Positions 24,455-34,204 of a stretch of 64,000 nucleotides of DNA are shown piece by piece (positions within the stretch are counted from its first letter, which is position 1; every line of letters begins with the position of its first letter). The DNA comes from Thermoplasmata archaeon (GTDB lineage: Archaea; Thermoplasmatota; Thermoplasmata; Lutacidiplasmatales; UBA184), in contig JAKIWG010000003.1 in assembly GCA_022750155.1 (NCBI GenBank), forward strand, positions 1 to 64,000. Reading direction: 5' to 3'. The notes under the pieces were generated by a model. That model saw nothing but the letters and a program-made list of their open reading frames with translations, had not been told where the DNA came from and made no database searches. The translations under genes and the position numbers were made by a program.

Positions 24455-27323
24455 TCGACGGTCCGATCACCGCGGCGATGGTGAGCGCGTAGGCCGCCGC
24501 GACGATCGTCGCCACGTTGGCGACGGGCACCGAGAACGAGAGGAAGCCTCCGCTGTGGTGGGCGGCGTTGAACGTCAGCACGATCGCGAGGCCCGTGCCG
24601 ATCCCGATCCCGAGGAGCGCCACGTAGGAGTACTCGAGCAGGAAGACCCGCAGGATCATCGGCTGGGTGAACCCCTCGGCGCGCAGCATGCCGATCTCCC
24701 CCCGGCGCTCGACGACGGCGCGGAGCGCGACGATCCCGATCGCCGCGATCCCCACGGCGAGGCCGAGGGTGACGTAGACCTCGAGGAGGCTCACGATCGC
24801 TTCCGTGCTCTGGATGCTGGTCTTCAGGATGGAGGCGAAGTCGAACAGGAGCAGGCCCTCGGCGAAGAACGCGATCTTCGCCCGCTGGGCGGCCAAAGTG
24901 GGGTCGGTTCCGGGCGTCGTAGTCAGCAGGAACGCCCTCTCGTGGTGATAGCCCAACGAGGCCGCCGTGCCGGGGTTGACCCAGATGCCGTTCACCGTCG
25001 ACTCGGAGAGGATCCCGATCACGGTCACCGACCGCGCCGCGTGGGTGTCGCTGTCGTTCACGACGACTAGATCGCCCACCGACAGGCTGGGGTGGCTGCC
25101 GCCGAAGTTGGCGAACCCGTTCGGCGAGTACCGCCCGTCCACCACGGCATACTCCGGGTGGCTCGCGAGCTCGCTCCAGACCTGGGAGGCGGTCCAACCG
25201 TCCTGGCTGGAGGAGAAGTTGTAGCCGTTCGTCGCGTAGAAGTTCTCCGGGGCCGCGGCCCCCGTCGGCGCGGAAAAGAGGTTGTCCTGGTACGGCTGGG
25301 CGAGCCCGGAGAAGTTGAGCTCCGCCGAACCGAAAGTGAGCGGCACGACGACCCCGAACAGCGGCCGAAGGGTCGAATTGTTGGCGATGAGCCTGGGCAG
25401 GTCGGGGATCGGCGACTGGGAGACCCCGAAGAAGGTGTATCCCCCCGACTCCGCTTGGACCAGATGGTCGAGGTTCGCCTGGATGGACGAGCCGAAGCAG
25501 GCGACCCCCACGATGGTGAAGACGACCATGGAGAAGATCGCGAGATTGATCGCAGTCCGAAACGGTCGGCGGCTGGGATAGGATAGGCCCACCCGGGCCA
25601 CCGACACGGCCGCGGGCCGGGAGCCCATCAGCAACGTGACGCCGGCGACGACCAGCTCCGAGTTGAAGATGTAGACGAGGATCGCGCCGAGGACCATCCA
25701 GACCCCCTCGACGAAGAAGGCGAAGATCGTCCCGGCGTGCCCGGTCCCCAGCAGCAGGTCGTGGAGGTCGGGCACCCCGGTCCAGAGGAGCAGGGAGACC
25801 CCCGCGGCCGTGAACACCGCCCGGTTCCGAACGAACCGGGCGGCCACGAGGGAGGCGCCGAGGATGATCAGCCCGCCCGCGACGAGGGGCTCGGTCAGGT
25901 CCGAGCTCCCCGAGTAGGTCCGGGCGAGCAGGACCCCTCCGACGAGGAGGAGCGCTCCCCCGAGGTAGGCGAGGAGGGTGTAGACCCTCAACTGGGGGGC
26001 CGGTTCCGGGACGTTGCGGATCGCGCGGACGATGTTGAGCCGGCTCGCCCTCCCACTCGCGATCGCCACGGTGGCGAGCGTGAGGAGGAAGCCGACGACG
26101 TAGGCGACCACGAGGCTGGTCGAACTCACCGTGAACGAAGCCAGGATGGCGGCGGAGCTCACCTGGGAGCTCGCGAAGAAGATGGAGAATGCGTAGACGA
26201 GCCCGTAGCCGACGCCAACGCCGAGGGCGGTCCCGGCGAGCGCGCTGCCCGCGGAGTACAGGAACCCCTCGAAGTAGAAGATCAGGACCAGCTCCCGGCG
26301 TTTCAGGCCGATGGCGCGGAGCATCCCCATCTCCCCCTTGCGCTCCTCCGCCAGCATGACGAAGATGCCGACGATCAGCATCCCGCCGGCCACGATCGAG
26401 AAGAGGCCGAGGACGAGGAACAGGGTGGAGAGTCCGCTCCCCGCCGTCTCGGCGATCGCCAGATTGTCCCGGAGGAGCTGGTGGACGGCGAGGCCGGTGG
26501 GGGCCCCCACGGCCACGAGCGACGCGTTCAGCGTGGCGCTGACCGGCCCGGTGAGGCCGACGGTCTCGGTCAGCGACCCCGCGTTCGTGACGGCGAGGAA
26601 GTTGAGCTCTCCGCTCAGGTTCTCGAGGTGCTGGGCGGTGGGGAGGTCGACGAACGCATTTCCCCCGAAGAACGCCCCGCCCCGGGTGTCGTCGTGGACG
26701 ATCGCGGCGACGATCACCGCGGCGCTCGTGGCCCCGTACAGGATCACAGGGTCGCCGACCCGGGCGCCCACGTCGTTCGCGGCCTGGTCGTCGAGGTACA
26801 CCTCCGACGGTCCCGGGCCGGCGCGGTGCGTGCCGTCATCGGCCACGAAAGGACCGAGCGCGCGGCTCTGGTTCCCGTTCACGCCGATCAGGTTGAGGCC
26901 GGACTGGGGGACGCCCGTGGCCCGGTCGTAGGCGGCCGCGCTCCCGACGATCTCCGGCGTGATGCCGGCGATCTGGGAATCCCCGGCGGTGCGGGCCGAG
27001 AGGGCGGTGAACACGGAGTAGTTGAATCCGAGGTACCCGCGGTTGAGCGACTGGTCGTAGATCGCCTCGGTGGTGAAGCCGATCGACTGGTACGTGAAGT
27101 GGACGTTCACGGCGTTGACCGTGTCCCCGATGACGAGGCTCGACGATACGATCGTCGTCCCGACGAGGAGGCCGAGGACGAGCAGGACGGTGCGCCACCG
27201 GCCCCGGCGGACGTTGCGGACCGCGATCCGCAGCGAGAGTCGGTGGGTGGCGGCCATTGCGGCGGTCGCGACACCGGCCACCGCCACGATGAGGAGGAGG
27301 GCGAGGACGAAGGCGTCGGCCAT
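24405..27323 (-). CDS. ABC transporter permease, double MacB/FtsX type
   Basis: This 972-residue permease has the YtrF/LolC-like layout with two repeats. The N-terminal helix leads to LRIAVRNVRRGRWRTVLLVLGLLVGT, then a large extracytoplasmic domain (about 60-290) and FtsX-type helices with GEMGMLRAIGLKRREL (about 332-347). A second extracytoplasmic domain follows (about 600-830), then a second FtsX unit containing GEIGMLRAEGFTQPM near residue 890. Such systems export lipoproteins, peptides or lipids or act on envelope proteins. The ATPase gene ends 8 bases upstream, forming one operon. The cargo is unknown. Confidence 0.9.
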   Translation of the reverse strand: MADAFVLALLLIVAVAGVATAAMAATHRLSLRIAVRNVRRGRWRTVLLVLGLLVGTTIVSSSLVIGDTVNAVNVHFTYQSIGFTTEAIYDQSLNRGYLGFNYSVFTALSARTAGDSQIAGITPEIVGSAAAYDRATGVPQSGLNLIGVNGNQSRALGPFVADDGTHRAGPGPSEVYLDDQAANDVGARVGDPVILYGATSAAVIVAAIVHDDTRGGAFFGGNAFVDLPTAQHLENLSGELNFLAVTNAGSLTETVGLTGPVSATLNASLVAVGAPTGLAVHQLLRDNLAIAETAGSGLSTLFLVLGLFSIVAGGMLIVGIFVMLAEERKGEMGMLRAIGLKRRELVLIFYFEGFLYSAGSALAGTALGVGVGYGLVYAFSIFFASSQVSSAAILASFTVSSTSLVVAYVVGFLLTLATVAIASGRASRLNIVRAIRNVPEPAPQLRVYTLLAYLGGALLLVGGVLLARTYSGSSDLTEPLVAGGLIILGASLVAARFVRNRAVFTAAGVSLLLWTGVPDLHDLLLGTGHAGTIFAFFVEGVWMVLGAILVYIFNSELVVAGVTLLMGSRPAAVSVARVGLSYPSRRPFRTAINLAIFSMVVFTIVGVACFGSSIQANLDHLVQAESGGYTFFGVSQSPIPDLPRLIANNSTLRPLFGVVVPLTFGSAELNFSGLAQPYQDNLFSAPTGAAAPENFYATNGYNFSSSQDGWTASQVWSELASHPEYAVVDGRYSPNGFANFGGSHPSLSVGDLVVVNDSDTHAARSVTVIGILSESTVNGIWVNPGTAASLGYHHERAFLLTTTPGTDPTLAAQRAKIAFFAEGLLLFDFASILKTSIQSTEAIVSLLEVYVTLGLAVGIAAIGIVALRAVVERRGEIGMLRAEGFTQPMILRVFLLEYSYVALLGIGIGTGLAIVLTFNAAHHSGGFLSFSVPVANVATIVAAAYALTIAAVIGPSIKAARLPPAEAVRYSE

Positions 27324-27331
27324 GGCCGCTC

Positions 27332-28018
27332 TCAGCTCGGCGAGTCGAACTTGCCGTCGCGCATCCGAAGCGTCCGGTCACAGCCTGCCGCGACCCCGGG
27401 GTCGTGGGTCACCACCACGATCGACTGTCGATACTGCTGGTTGAGGCTCCTCAACAGGCTCGAGACCTGGCGAGATCCCGCCGCGTCCAGATTGCCGGTC
27501 GGCTCGTCGGCCCAGACGATCGCCGGGCGGGTCACGAGGGCGCGGGCGAGCGAGACCCGCTGCTGCTGGCCTCCGGAGAGCTCCGCCGGCCGGTGGTGGA
27601 TCCGGTCGGCCAGGTCCATTTCGGTCAGGATCTGCGTCGCACGGGCGCGGGATTCCTTGGCGCCGACCCCGGAGATCAACAGCGGCATCTCCACGTTTTC
27701 CACGGCGTTGAGCACCGGCAGGAGGTTGTAGGACTGGAACACGAACCCGGTGCGCATGGCGCGGTAGTTGCTCTTCTTGCCGTCGGACATCCGGTGGATG
27801 TCGACCCCTTCGAGCGTGACGGCGCCCTTCGTGATGTCGTCGAGACCAGAGAAGCAGTTGAGCAGGGTCGTCTTGCCGCAACCGGAGGGACCCATGATGG
27901 CGACCATCTCCCCGCGGCGGATGTCGACGCTGACCCCCTTCAGGGCGGCTACCTGGGCTTCCCCGGTACCGTAGACCTTCCAGACGTTCTCGGCGTGGAC
28001 GACCACATCGTCGGGCAT
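27332..28018 (-). CDS. ABC transporter ATP-binding protein, LolD/MacB family
   Basis: This 228-residue ATPase powers the adjacent permease. Walker A is [10 protein letters not shown] (about residues 40-49), the Q-loop region is [23 protein letters not shown], the signature is [15 protein letters not shown], and Walker B is [12 protein letters not shown], with VVTHD as switch. The QSYNLLP and NVEMPL sequences are typical of the LolD/MacB subfamily. GGTATATCC lies about 30 bases upstream of the ATG on the minus strand. Confidence 0.95.
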   Translation of the reverse strand: MPDDVVVHAENVWKVYGTGEAQVAALKGVSVDIRRGEMVAIMGPSGCGKTTLLNCFSGLDDITKGAVTLEGVDIHRMSDGKKSNYRAMRTGFVFQSYNLLPVLNAVENVEMPLLISGVGAKESRARATQILTEMDLADRIHHRPAELSGGQQQRVSLARALVTRPAIVWADEPTGNLDAAGSRQVSSLLRSLNQQYRQSIVVVTHDPGVAAGCDRTLRMRDGKFDSPS

Positions 28019-28044
28019 GGATACCTCGTCCGGGTACGGGGGCG

Positions 28045-28053
28045 GGATATACC
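28045..28053 (-). promoter_or_regulatory. TATA box of the ABC operon
   Basis: GGTATATCC on the minus strand about 30 bases before the ATG at 28018. Confidence 0.5.
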
Positions 28054-28063
28054 GATGGCGGGG

Positions 28064-29425
28064 CTATCGGGGCCGTTCCGTCCGACGCGCGGAAGGCGCG
28101 TACTCCGGACGGACGACCTTCCCGTCGCGACGCCCCACGAACTCCCCGTCGTGGACGATCCGTTCCCCGTCGCGGAAATGCTCCTGGGGGAAGACGGCCT
28201 CCCAACCCTCGAACGCGGTCCAATGGCACGGCGCGTGGAGGTGGTCGGCGGAGACCCGGCTCCGGCTCCGAAAATCGACGACGATCAGATTGGCCCGGTG
28301 TCCCGGGGCGATGCGGCCCGTGGGCAACCCGAGCCACCGCGCCGGCCGGTCGCACGCCGCCGCGACGAGGGTGGCGAGGGGGACGTGCCCCGCGCGGGAC
28401 CGTGCGAGGAGCAACGGGAGCATCGTCTCGACCCCGGGCATGCCGCTCGGGGCGAGGCCGAACTCGCGCTCCTTCTCCCCGAGCGGGTGGGGGGCATGGT
28501 CGCTGGCAAGGATCGGGACCCTCCCCTCCGAGAACGCGGTCCAGAGCGACGCGCGCTCGGCCTCGGACCGGAGCGGAGGATTGACCTTCCCGAAAGCGCC
28601 GGACACCGTGCGGGTCGAAAGCAGGAGATGCTGCGGGGTGGCCTCGAAGGAGTGACCGGCCTCGCGCAGGCGTTCGGCGACCGCCTCATGGGTCACGTGG
28701 GCGATGTGGAGCCGAAGGGCGGGCGGCGCAGGAAGCAGTGACTCCACGCCGGAACGCTCGGCGGCCTTCGGACGGTGGGCATCCCATTGGGCCGTGGTGC
28801 GGAGCTGCTCCAGGGCCTGGAAGCGGAGCGGATCCTCGGCGTGCACCGTGAGGGCCAGCCCCGTCGCGGCGACCTCCCCGAGGATTTCCGGGAGGCGGTC
28901 GGTCGCCATCGGCCCATCCACCCGGGTGGTCGGGCTCAGGTAGAGCTTGTACGCCCCCGCGACCCGGGCGAGTCGGGCGATCGCTTCCGGTCGGCGGATC
29001 CCCGCGTAGAGGAGGACGTCGACCGCGATCCGTCCGCGGGTCCGGGCTGCCTTCTCCTCCACGGCCTCGACGGAGTCCGTGGGAGGCTCCGTGTTTGGCA
29101 TCTCCCCGACCGCGCCCACCCCCCCGTAGGCCGCCTGCAGCGTTCCGGACTGCAGGTCCTCGGAGGCGTCCGGGCCGCCGGGTTCGCGGAAATGCACGTG
29201 CAGGTCCGTCGCCGCCGGTAGGATGACGCGTTCCCCCACGTCGATCCGCCGTTCGCCGCGGAGCGACCGAGCCACGTGCCGGATCCGGCCGACCTCGTCG
29301 ATGCCGATCTCCGCCGGCTCGAGCGTTCCTCCCCGGAGGATCCGGCCCGCCAGGACCAGAGCGAAGCGATCCCGGTCGGCCGAGCCACCCCTTCCCGGGG
29401 CGTCCCCCCCGGGGCCGGCCGCCAT
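28064..29425 (-). CDS. pyrC: Dihydroorotase
   Basis: This 453-residue amidohydrolase closes carbamoyl-aspartate to dihydroorotate in pyrimidine synthesis. Metal ligands are visible in TDLHVHFREPG (about residue 74), the carboxylated-lysine region AYKLYLSPTT, LTVHAEDP, LHIAHVTHE and ILASDHAPH. The type is class I (long, allantoinase-like). The ATG has CTATTATG about 27 bases upstream. The N-terminal 20 residues are Gly/Pro-rich. Allantoinase or hydantoinase is the alternative, but the DHOase motifs and metal-site order favour PyrC. Confidence 0.9.
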   Translation of the reverse strand: MAAGPGGDAPGRGGSADRDRFALVLAGRILRGGTLEPAEIGIDEVGRIRHVARSLRGERRIDVGERVILPAATDLHVHFREPGGPDASEDLQSGTLQAAYGGVGAVGEMPNTEPPTDSVEAVEEKAARTRGRIAVDVLLYAGIRRPEAIARLARVAGAYKLYLSPTTRVDGPMATDRLPEILGEVAATGLALTVHAEDPLRFQALEQLRTTAQWDAHRPKAAERSGVESLLPAPPALRLHIAHVTHEAVAERLREAGHSFEATPQHLLLSTRTVSGAFGKVNPPLRSEAERASLWTAFSEGRVPILASDHAPHPLGEKEREFGLAPSGMPGVETMLPLLLARSRAGHVPLATLVAAACDRPARWLGLPTGRIAPGHRANLIVVDFRSRSRVSADHLHAPCHWTAFEGWEAVFPQEHFRDGERIVHDGEFVGRRDGKVVRPEYAPSARRTERPR

Positions 29426-29447
29426 CCGGCGCGCGACCGCTCGCCCC

Positions 29448-29455
29448 CATAATAG
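29448..29455 (-). promoter_or_regulatory. TATA box of pyrC
   Basis: CTATTATG on the minus strand about 27 bases before the ATG at 29425. Confidence 0.55.
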
Positions 29456-29525
29456 GGGGACTCCCTACAGGCCACCCCTTCCTCCGTCCCGCAGTGTTTT
29501 TCTCTTCCGGTGCCACGGCGGCCTT

Positions 29526-30584
29526 GTGGGCGGCGACACGCGGAACTCGCGATGGACCTATGCGAGGGCCGGGGTCGACCGGGGGAGGGTCTCCGAGGCG
29601 CTGAAAGCGCTGCTCCGGGAGGTTCGGTATCGCCCGCCGCCGGCGCACGGGCGTCCCGTCGAGGTGACCGGCCACTACGCCGGCATGGTCCGGATCGGCC
29701 GAGAGACGATCGCGATCACGACCGACACGGTCGGGACGAAGGTGCTCCTCGCCGCCGAACTCCACCGATGGGAAGGGGTGGGGGAGGACGTCGTCCAGGT
29801 CAACGTCAACGACCTGGCCGCCGTGGGGGCGCGGCCATCGGCCTTCGTCGACACCATCCTGTGCTCCCGGCCGGACCCGGAGGTGTTCCGGTCGATCGGC
29901 CGCGGCATCGAGCGCGGCCTGAGGGCCTCGGGGTGCGCGCTGCTGGGCGGCGAGACCGCCGTCGTCCCGGACATCCTTGAGGAGGTCGACCTCGGGGGCA
30001 CCGCGATCGGGTTCTTCCCCTCGAAGCGGAGCCCGGTCACCGGGGAGCGCATCCGGTGGGGCGACGCGGTGATCGGGATCCCGTCCCACGGGTTCCACGC
30101 CAACGGCTACACGCTCATTCGTCGACTGCTGGAGGAGAATCGCGTCGACCTCAGCCGACCACGGGAGGGGGCGGCGATGCCCCTCGGGGAGGAACTGCTC
30201 CAGCCCGGTCGGATCTACACGGGCGTCTCCGAGGCGCTGGCCGGACTTCCCGAGGTCCACGGCTTTGCCCACATCTCCGGCGGCGGGGTCCGCAATCTGA
30301 CGCGCCTGAATCCACGCGCCCGATTCGTGCTGGACGGCTGGCCGGCCCCCGAGGGGCTGTTCGAGTGGGTCCAGGAGCTCGGTCAGATCCCCGGGGAGGA
30401 GCTCTACCAGACGTTCAACACCGGGATCGGGTTTGCGGTGATCGCCCGGCCCGTCCGACTGTCGGCGCTGCTGCGACGGCTGGCACGCGCCGGGGCGCCG
30501 GACGCCCGCGTGGTCGGTCACGTGGAGCGCGGCGGGGGAGTGGAACTTCCCCACCTCGACGTCCGATACGAGGGGTACGCCTAG
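29526..30584 (+). CDS. purM: Phosphoribosylformylglycinamidine cyclo-ligase (AIR synthase)
   Basis: PurM performs the fifth step of purine synthesis using ATP. The family start TYARAGVDRGRVSEALK, the substrate loop TTDTVGTKVLLA, the ATP-region NVNDLAAVGARP and the LLGGETAVVPDI motif are present, as is GFAHISGGGVRNL. Length 352 is normal. GTG 29526 lies 27-30 bases after a T-rich TGTTTTTCTC box and gives a short N-terminus; this start is inferred. The purL/purQ partners are not adjacent, but purQ begins at the end of the window. Confidence 0.92.
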   Translation: MGGDTRNSRWTYARAGVDRGRVSEALKALLREVRYRPPPAHGRPVEVTGHYAGMVRIGRETIAITTDTVGTKVLLAAELHRWEGVGEDVVQVNVNDLAAVGARPSAFVDTILCSRPDPEVFRSIGRGIERGLRASGCALLGGETAVVPDILEEVDLGGTAIGFFPSKRSPVTGERIRWGDAVIGIPSHGFHANGYTLIRRLLEENRVDLSRPREGAAMPLGEELLQPGRIYTGVSEALAGLPEVHGFAHISGGGVRNLTRLNPRARFVLDGWPAPEGLFEWVQELGQIPGEELYQTFNTGIGFAVIARPVRLSALLRRLARAGAPDARVVGHVERGGGVELPHLDVRYEGYA

Positions 30585-30615
30585 GAACCCCGCGGCGGTC
30601 GTTCGCTCCCGAACC

Positions 30616-30624
30616 GCTTAAAGT
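30616..30624 (+). promoter_or_regulatory. TATA-like box of the DMT transporter
   Basis: GCTTAAAGT about 27 bases before the ATG at 30646. Confidence 0.5.
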
Positions 30625-30645
30625 GCCAACCGGGGTCGCGGCGCG

Positions 30646-31623
30646 ATGAGCCAGCGGCTGTCGGCCCCTCAGCTGGCGTCGATCCTCGCGGTCCTCGCCG
30701 CGTTCCTGTGGGCCACCTACTACTTCTTCGTCCTGGGGGTGACCCCGGAGGTTCCCCCGAGCGCCCTCGTGGTCTACCCGTTCCTCATCGGGGGACTCGC
30801 CTACCTCGCCCTCGCGCTCTGGCAGGGTCACGGTCGAGACCTCGTCGCGCTAACCCTCGACCCCGTCGCATACGCGCGCATCGGCCTCATGGCCTCGATG
30901 CAGATCCTGGTCCTCGCGGGGACCTACGTCCTGGGGGCGGTGGACACGTCCCTGCTCACCCTCGTCGGGGACACGGTCCTGACCCCGCTCATGCTGATGG
31001 CGTTTCTCTCCGAGGGGCGCCACCGGGCGCGCTCCCTCCTCTTCCTGTTCGGCATCGCGCTGAGCACGGGCGGAGCCTCTCTCACCATCGCCGGCGGTGG
31101 GGGCGCGCAGCCGGTCCAGGGCCTCGGGTGGGCCGTGGCGATTCTCGTCCCGGTGGTCGTGGCGGCGTACTTCATTCTCGCGGCGCGCGAGAGCCGGCGT
31201 CGGCCGACGAGCGCGGTGGTCGCCCACGCGACGCTCGGTGCGGCGGCGGTCGTGTTCCTCCTCTCCCCAGGGATACCGGGCGGATTCTCCGGATTGGTGG
31301 TCTCGCATCCGGTCGACGTGGGGCTCCTCGTCGTCCTCGGGCTCACGAGCTTCTTCATCGCCCCGTACCTCTACTTCCGCGCGATCCAGACCGCCGGCAT
31401 GGTCCTCCCGGCGGTCCTCATGGCGGCGATCCCGGTCTTCACCCTGATGCTCTCGGCCGCCCTCTTCGCGACCATCCCCGCTCCGCTCGGACTGCTGGGG
31501 ATCCCGGTGGCCGTCTTCGGGGCCGTGCTTGCGCTCCGGGGGGAGCATCCGCCGTGGAGCCCGTCGTATGCGACGGGCGGGTCGGATCCCCCCGGGTCCC
31601 CCGACGTCAGTCGAACTCGGTGA
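30646..31623 (+). CDS. EamA/DMT-family transporter
   Basis: This 325-residue protein has ten hydrophobic segments arranged as two EamA repeats. Each repeat opens with the family pattern (LAAFLWATYYFFVLGV at residue 14 on; VVAAYFILAARES for the second). DMT transporters export amino acids, purines or other small metabolites; the substrate cannot be read from sequence. The end overlaps polB by 17 bases, tail to tail. Confidence 0.88.
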   Translation: MSQRLSAPQLASILAVLAAFLWATYYFFVLGVTPEVPPSALVVYPFLIGGLAYLALALWQGHGRDLVALTLDPVAYARIGLMASMQILVLAGTYVLGAVDTSLLTLVGDTVLTPLMLMAFLSEGRHRARSLLFLFGIALSTGGASLTIAGGGGAQPVQGLGWAVAILVPVVVAAYFILAARESRRRPTSAVVAHATLGAAAVVFLLSPGIPGGFSGLVVSHPVDVGLLVVLGLTSFFIAPYLYFRAIQTAGMVLPAVLMAAIPVFTLMLSAALFATIPAPLGLLGIPVAVFGAVLALRGEHPPWSPSYATGGSDPPGSPDVSRTR

Positions 31624-34072
31624 GCGATCGGGTCGTCGCCCGTCGTTTCGGGGGCGTTCCCAGGGCGGTGACCGGGGTGTCGAGGGTCGCCGCGGGAGCC
31701 GAGGGACCGGCGGCCTTGGAGGCCCCCTCGTCGGAGACGAGCCGCTGTTGGTGGCTGCCGCGGAGAAGCGCGGCGGCGTCCCAATCGAACACCTCCGTGA
31801 CCCGGGCGAGGGTCTGGGCCACGCGGTCGGCGTAGTAGGCGTAGTCGGCGGTCCGCAGGAACGGGCGGCCGTCGATCCACGGTTCGACCTCCTGCGGCGC
31901 CTTCTTCGCGTCGGTGACCACCCAGGCGACCTTCATGCCGGGGATGACGTCGTACCCCTCCTCCTTGAGCCGCCGGAAGACGCGGAGGAACGGGAGGCTG
32001 TCGCGGGTCGCCTCGTTGTACTGTTCTTCGGCCCGCACGGAGCGCGCGATGACGAGCTTCTCCACCGGGACCTGCCCGGCGCGACACTGCTGGACGAGCT
32101 CCCGGGAGCGGCTCACCGCCCGGTCGGTGTCCCCGTTGAGGACCAGGTCGAACACCTCGAGGAGCGCCTCGGACTGGTAGTCGAAGGCGTCCGTCCGCCT
32201 CGTCTCGTACCCCCGGATGACGAGCTCCTCCTTCGGCCAGACGGTGCGCCCGACGTACCGCTTCTTGGCGCCGTGCGAGAACAAGGACGCGTAGACCGAC
32301 TGGAATTCGAAGGTGACCCCGGCCGCGGTGAATCGGCGCGAGACCCCTTCGCCGAACTCCCGGGCGCCCTCGAGCGTCTCGACGGGGGATCGGACGAACA
32401 CGCTGTCGGTGTCCGAGTAGACGACCTCGTGGCCGTCGGCCTCGAGCGACTTGATGATCCCGGTGATCGACTCGCGGGCGAAGGAGGTGATGGCCGCGCC
32501 GATCTCCTTGTCCGTGAACCGGTAGAAGCTCGAGGCGAGCACCCCGTAGAACGAGTTCATCAGGATCTTGACCGCATTCTGGAGTCCATCGTAGTACTGG
32601 GCGCGCTCCGGGGTGTCGGCCGAGCGGGAGAGCGAACGGAACCGTTCGCGGTCGGCGAGGAGCTCGCGGAGGATCTGCGGGATGATCCCGGGCCGTACCT
32701 CCGGGGTGAGGAACCGCGCCCCCGAGGGGCTGACCGTCGCCCCCTCGGGGGAGAGCGTCGTGAAGCAGATGTTCTTCGAGATGATGATCGTCGGGTACAT
32801 CGACTTGAAGTCGAGCACCGCGACCCATCGGTAGATCCCCGGCTTGATCGTGTGGACGTAGCCGCCCTCGATCGGGTTCTCCCTGGAGGTACGGTGGCTG
32901 GGGGGAACCCCGATGCCCTGGCGGTCCGCCCGCGGGATGAGGATCGCGTCGATGAACAGCGAGGTGCGCCCGTTCAACCCCTCCTCGAGGGGAAGGTGCG
33001 CGACGGTGGCGAGGTCCGCGGCCTTGTCGATGGTCCTCAGGCGCTGGAGGATCCGCAGGGCGAGGTCGGCGTCGTGCTCGCAGTACTCCATGACCCGCTC
33101 CCGGTCCTTGAGCCACTCCGCGCCGATGTTGCGCCGGTCCACGTCGAGCTTCTTGTCGCCGAGCAGCGTACGGGCGACGAACTGGAGCGATTCCTGCTTC
33201 GGGTGGAGCTCCTTCCGCACGGACCACCATGCGTCGGCGACCACCCGGCCGCTGATGCGCCAGAGCCGCTCTCCGGCGTCGCGGGTCGCGCTGCGGTCCC
33301 GGCCGTACTTGGGCTCGCCCATGCCGAGCGCCGCCGCGCGTTCCAGGAGGAGGGGGATGTCGTAGCCCCCGATGTTGTAACCGGTGATGACGTCCGGGTC
33401 CGTCCGTTCGATGATCTTGGCGAACTCGGAGAGGATCTCGCGCTCGTCCGGTTGGCCGAGCCGGAACTTCTCGACGACGGTGCCGCCCCGCTCCACCACC
33501 CCGCAGATCGTGAAGATCGTCCGTTCCCGGATCGCGTTCTCGATGTCGAAGGCGAGGGTGGTGAGGGTCGGTCGGAACGGGTCCGTCGCCCGGATGTCGT
33601 GTCCCTCCGAGGTGACCACCCGGACGACCCTTGCCACGGCGTAGAGGGCGGCCACTTCGGCCGGCTCCTCCTCCGCCTCGAACTGGACGGTGAGTCCGAG
33701 ATCCTTGTCGTATAGGAATCGGTGGATGAACGGGATATCGCACGCCAGCACCGAGGGGATCCCCTCCGTCTTTCGGTACTTCTCGCGGAACTCCGGGACC
33801 CTCCAGGGCGAATGGATCGTGACCCGGACGGCGGGATGGTCGGCCCCGGCCACCCAGACCTTGGTCGGCTCTACCTGAGTCACCTCCGACTCGCCCTTGA
33901 GTCGCGTGAGCGTCTCCTCGGTGGGCTCGGTGAGCATGAAGTACGGTCGGAACCCGTAGTATCGGGCCACGATCGGCTCGCCGGCGCGGGTGCGGCCGAA
34001 CAGTTCGACGACGACGTCGTCGTTGACGGTCCGGTAGTTTCCCCCGAGCAGGAAGAGGTCGACGGTTTCCAC
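31607..34072 (-). CDS. polB: DNA polymerase, family B
   Basis: This 821-residue replicative or repair polymerase has a proofreading exonuclease: Exo I AFDIEN (174-179), Exo II GYNIGGYDIP (231-240), Exo III YCEHDAD (330-336). Polymerase motif A is DFKSMYPTII (421-430), motif B KILMNSFYG (502-510), motif C YSDTDS (552-557). There is no intein at any of these sites, unlike many archaeal polB genes. GTG 34072 has CTTTAGCT about 25 bases upstream on the minus strand. A uracil-DNA glycosylase gene lies next to it, also on the minus strand, upstream. Confidence 0.96.
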   Translation of the reverse strand: METVDLFLLGGNYRTVNDDVVVELFGRTRAGEPIVARYYGFRPYFMLTEPTEETLTRLKGESEVTQVEPTKVWVAGADHPAVRVTIHSPWRVPEFREKYRKTEGIPSVLACDIPFIHRFLYDKDLGLTVQFEAEEEPAEVAALYAVARVVRVVTSEGHDIRATDPFRPTLTTLAFDIENAIRERTIFTICGVVERGGTVVEKFRLGQPDEREILSEFAKIIERTDPDVITGYNIGGYDIPLLLERAAALGMGEPKYGRDRSATRDAGERLWRISGRVVADAWWSVRKELHPKQESLQFVARTLLGDKKLDVDRRNIGAEWLKDRERVMEYCEHDADLALRILQRLRTIDKAADLATVAHLPLEEGLNGRTSLFIDAILIPRADRQGIGVPPSHRTSRENPIEGGYVHTIKPGIYRWVAVLDFKSMYPTIIISKNICFTTLSPEGATVSPSGARFLTPEVRPGIIPQILRELLADRERFRSLSRSADTPERAQYYDGLQNAVKILMNSFYGVLASSFYRFTDKEIGAAITSFARESITGIIKSLEADGHEVVYSDTDSVFVRSPVETLEGAREFGEGVSRRFTAAGVTFEFQSVYASLFSHGAKKRYVGRTVWPKEELVIRGYETRRTDAFDYQSEALLEVFDLVLNGDTDRAVSRSRELVQQCRAGQVPVEKLVIARSVRAEEQYNEATRDSLPFLRVFRRLKEEGYDVIPGMKVAWVVTDAKKAPQEVEPWIDGRPFLRTADYAYYADRVAQTLARVTEVFDWDAAALLRGSHQQRLVSDEGASKAAGPSAPAATLDTPVTALGTPPKRRATTRSLTEFD

Positions 34073-34092
34073 GGGACGTGGAGCGGGCCCCG

Positions 34093-34100
34093 AGCTAAAG
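34093..34100 (-). promoter_or_regulatory. TATA-like box of polB
   Basis: CTTTAGCT on the minus strand about 26 bases before the GTG at 34072. Confidence 0.45.
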
Positions 34101-34204
34101 GATTCCCGTCGAGGGCGGGACCCCGCGCCGCGCCATCGGGAAGGAGGGAGAGGTCGAACGGGCCGCCTGGGTGGGCGTTGGCGCGGCGCGATCCTGGTGC
34201 GGGC

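Noticed and set aside
25737..27731. 664-codon plus-strand open frame opposite the ABC permease
   Set aside because: Low-complexity shadow frame; the permease and ATPase on the minus strand have full family motifs.
31529..33715. 728-codon plus-strand open frame opposite polB
   Set aside because: Mirror of polB codons; no domain, and polymerase motifs on the other strand are complete.
31607..34072. Intein in polB
   Set aside because: Motifs A, B and C are uninterrupted and spaced normally.
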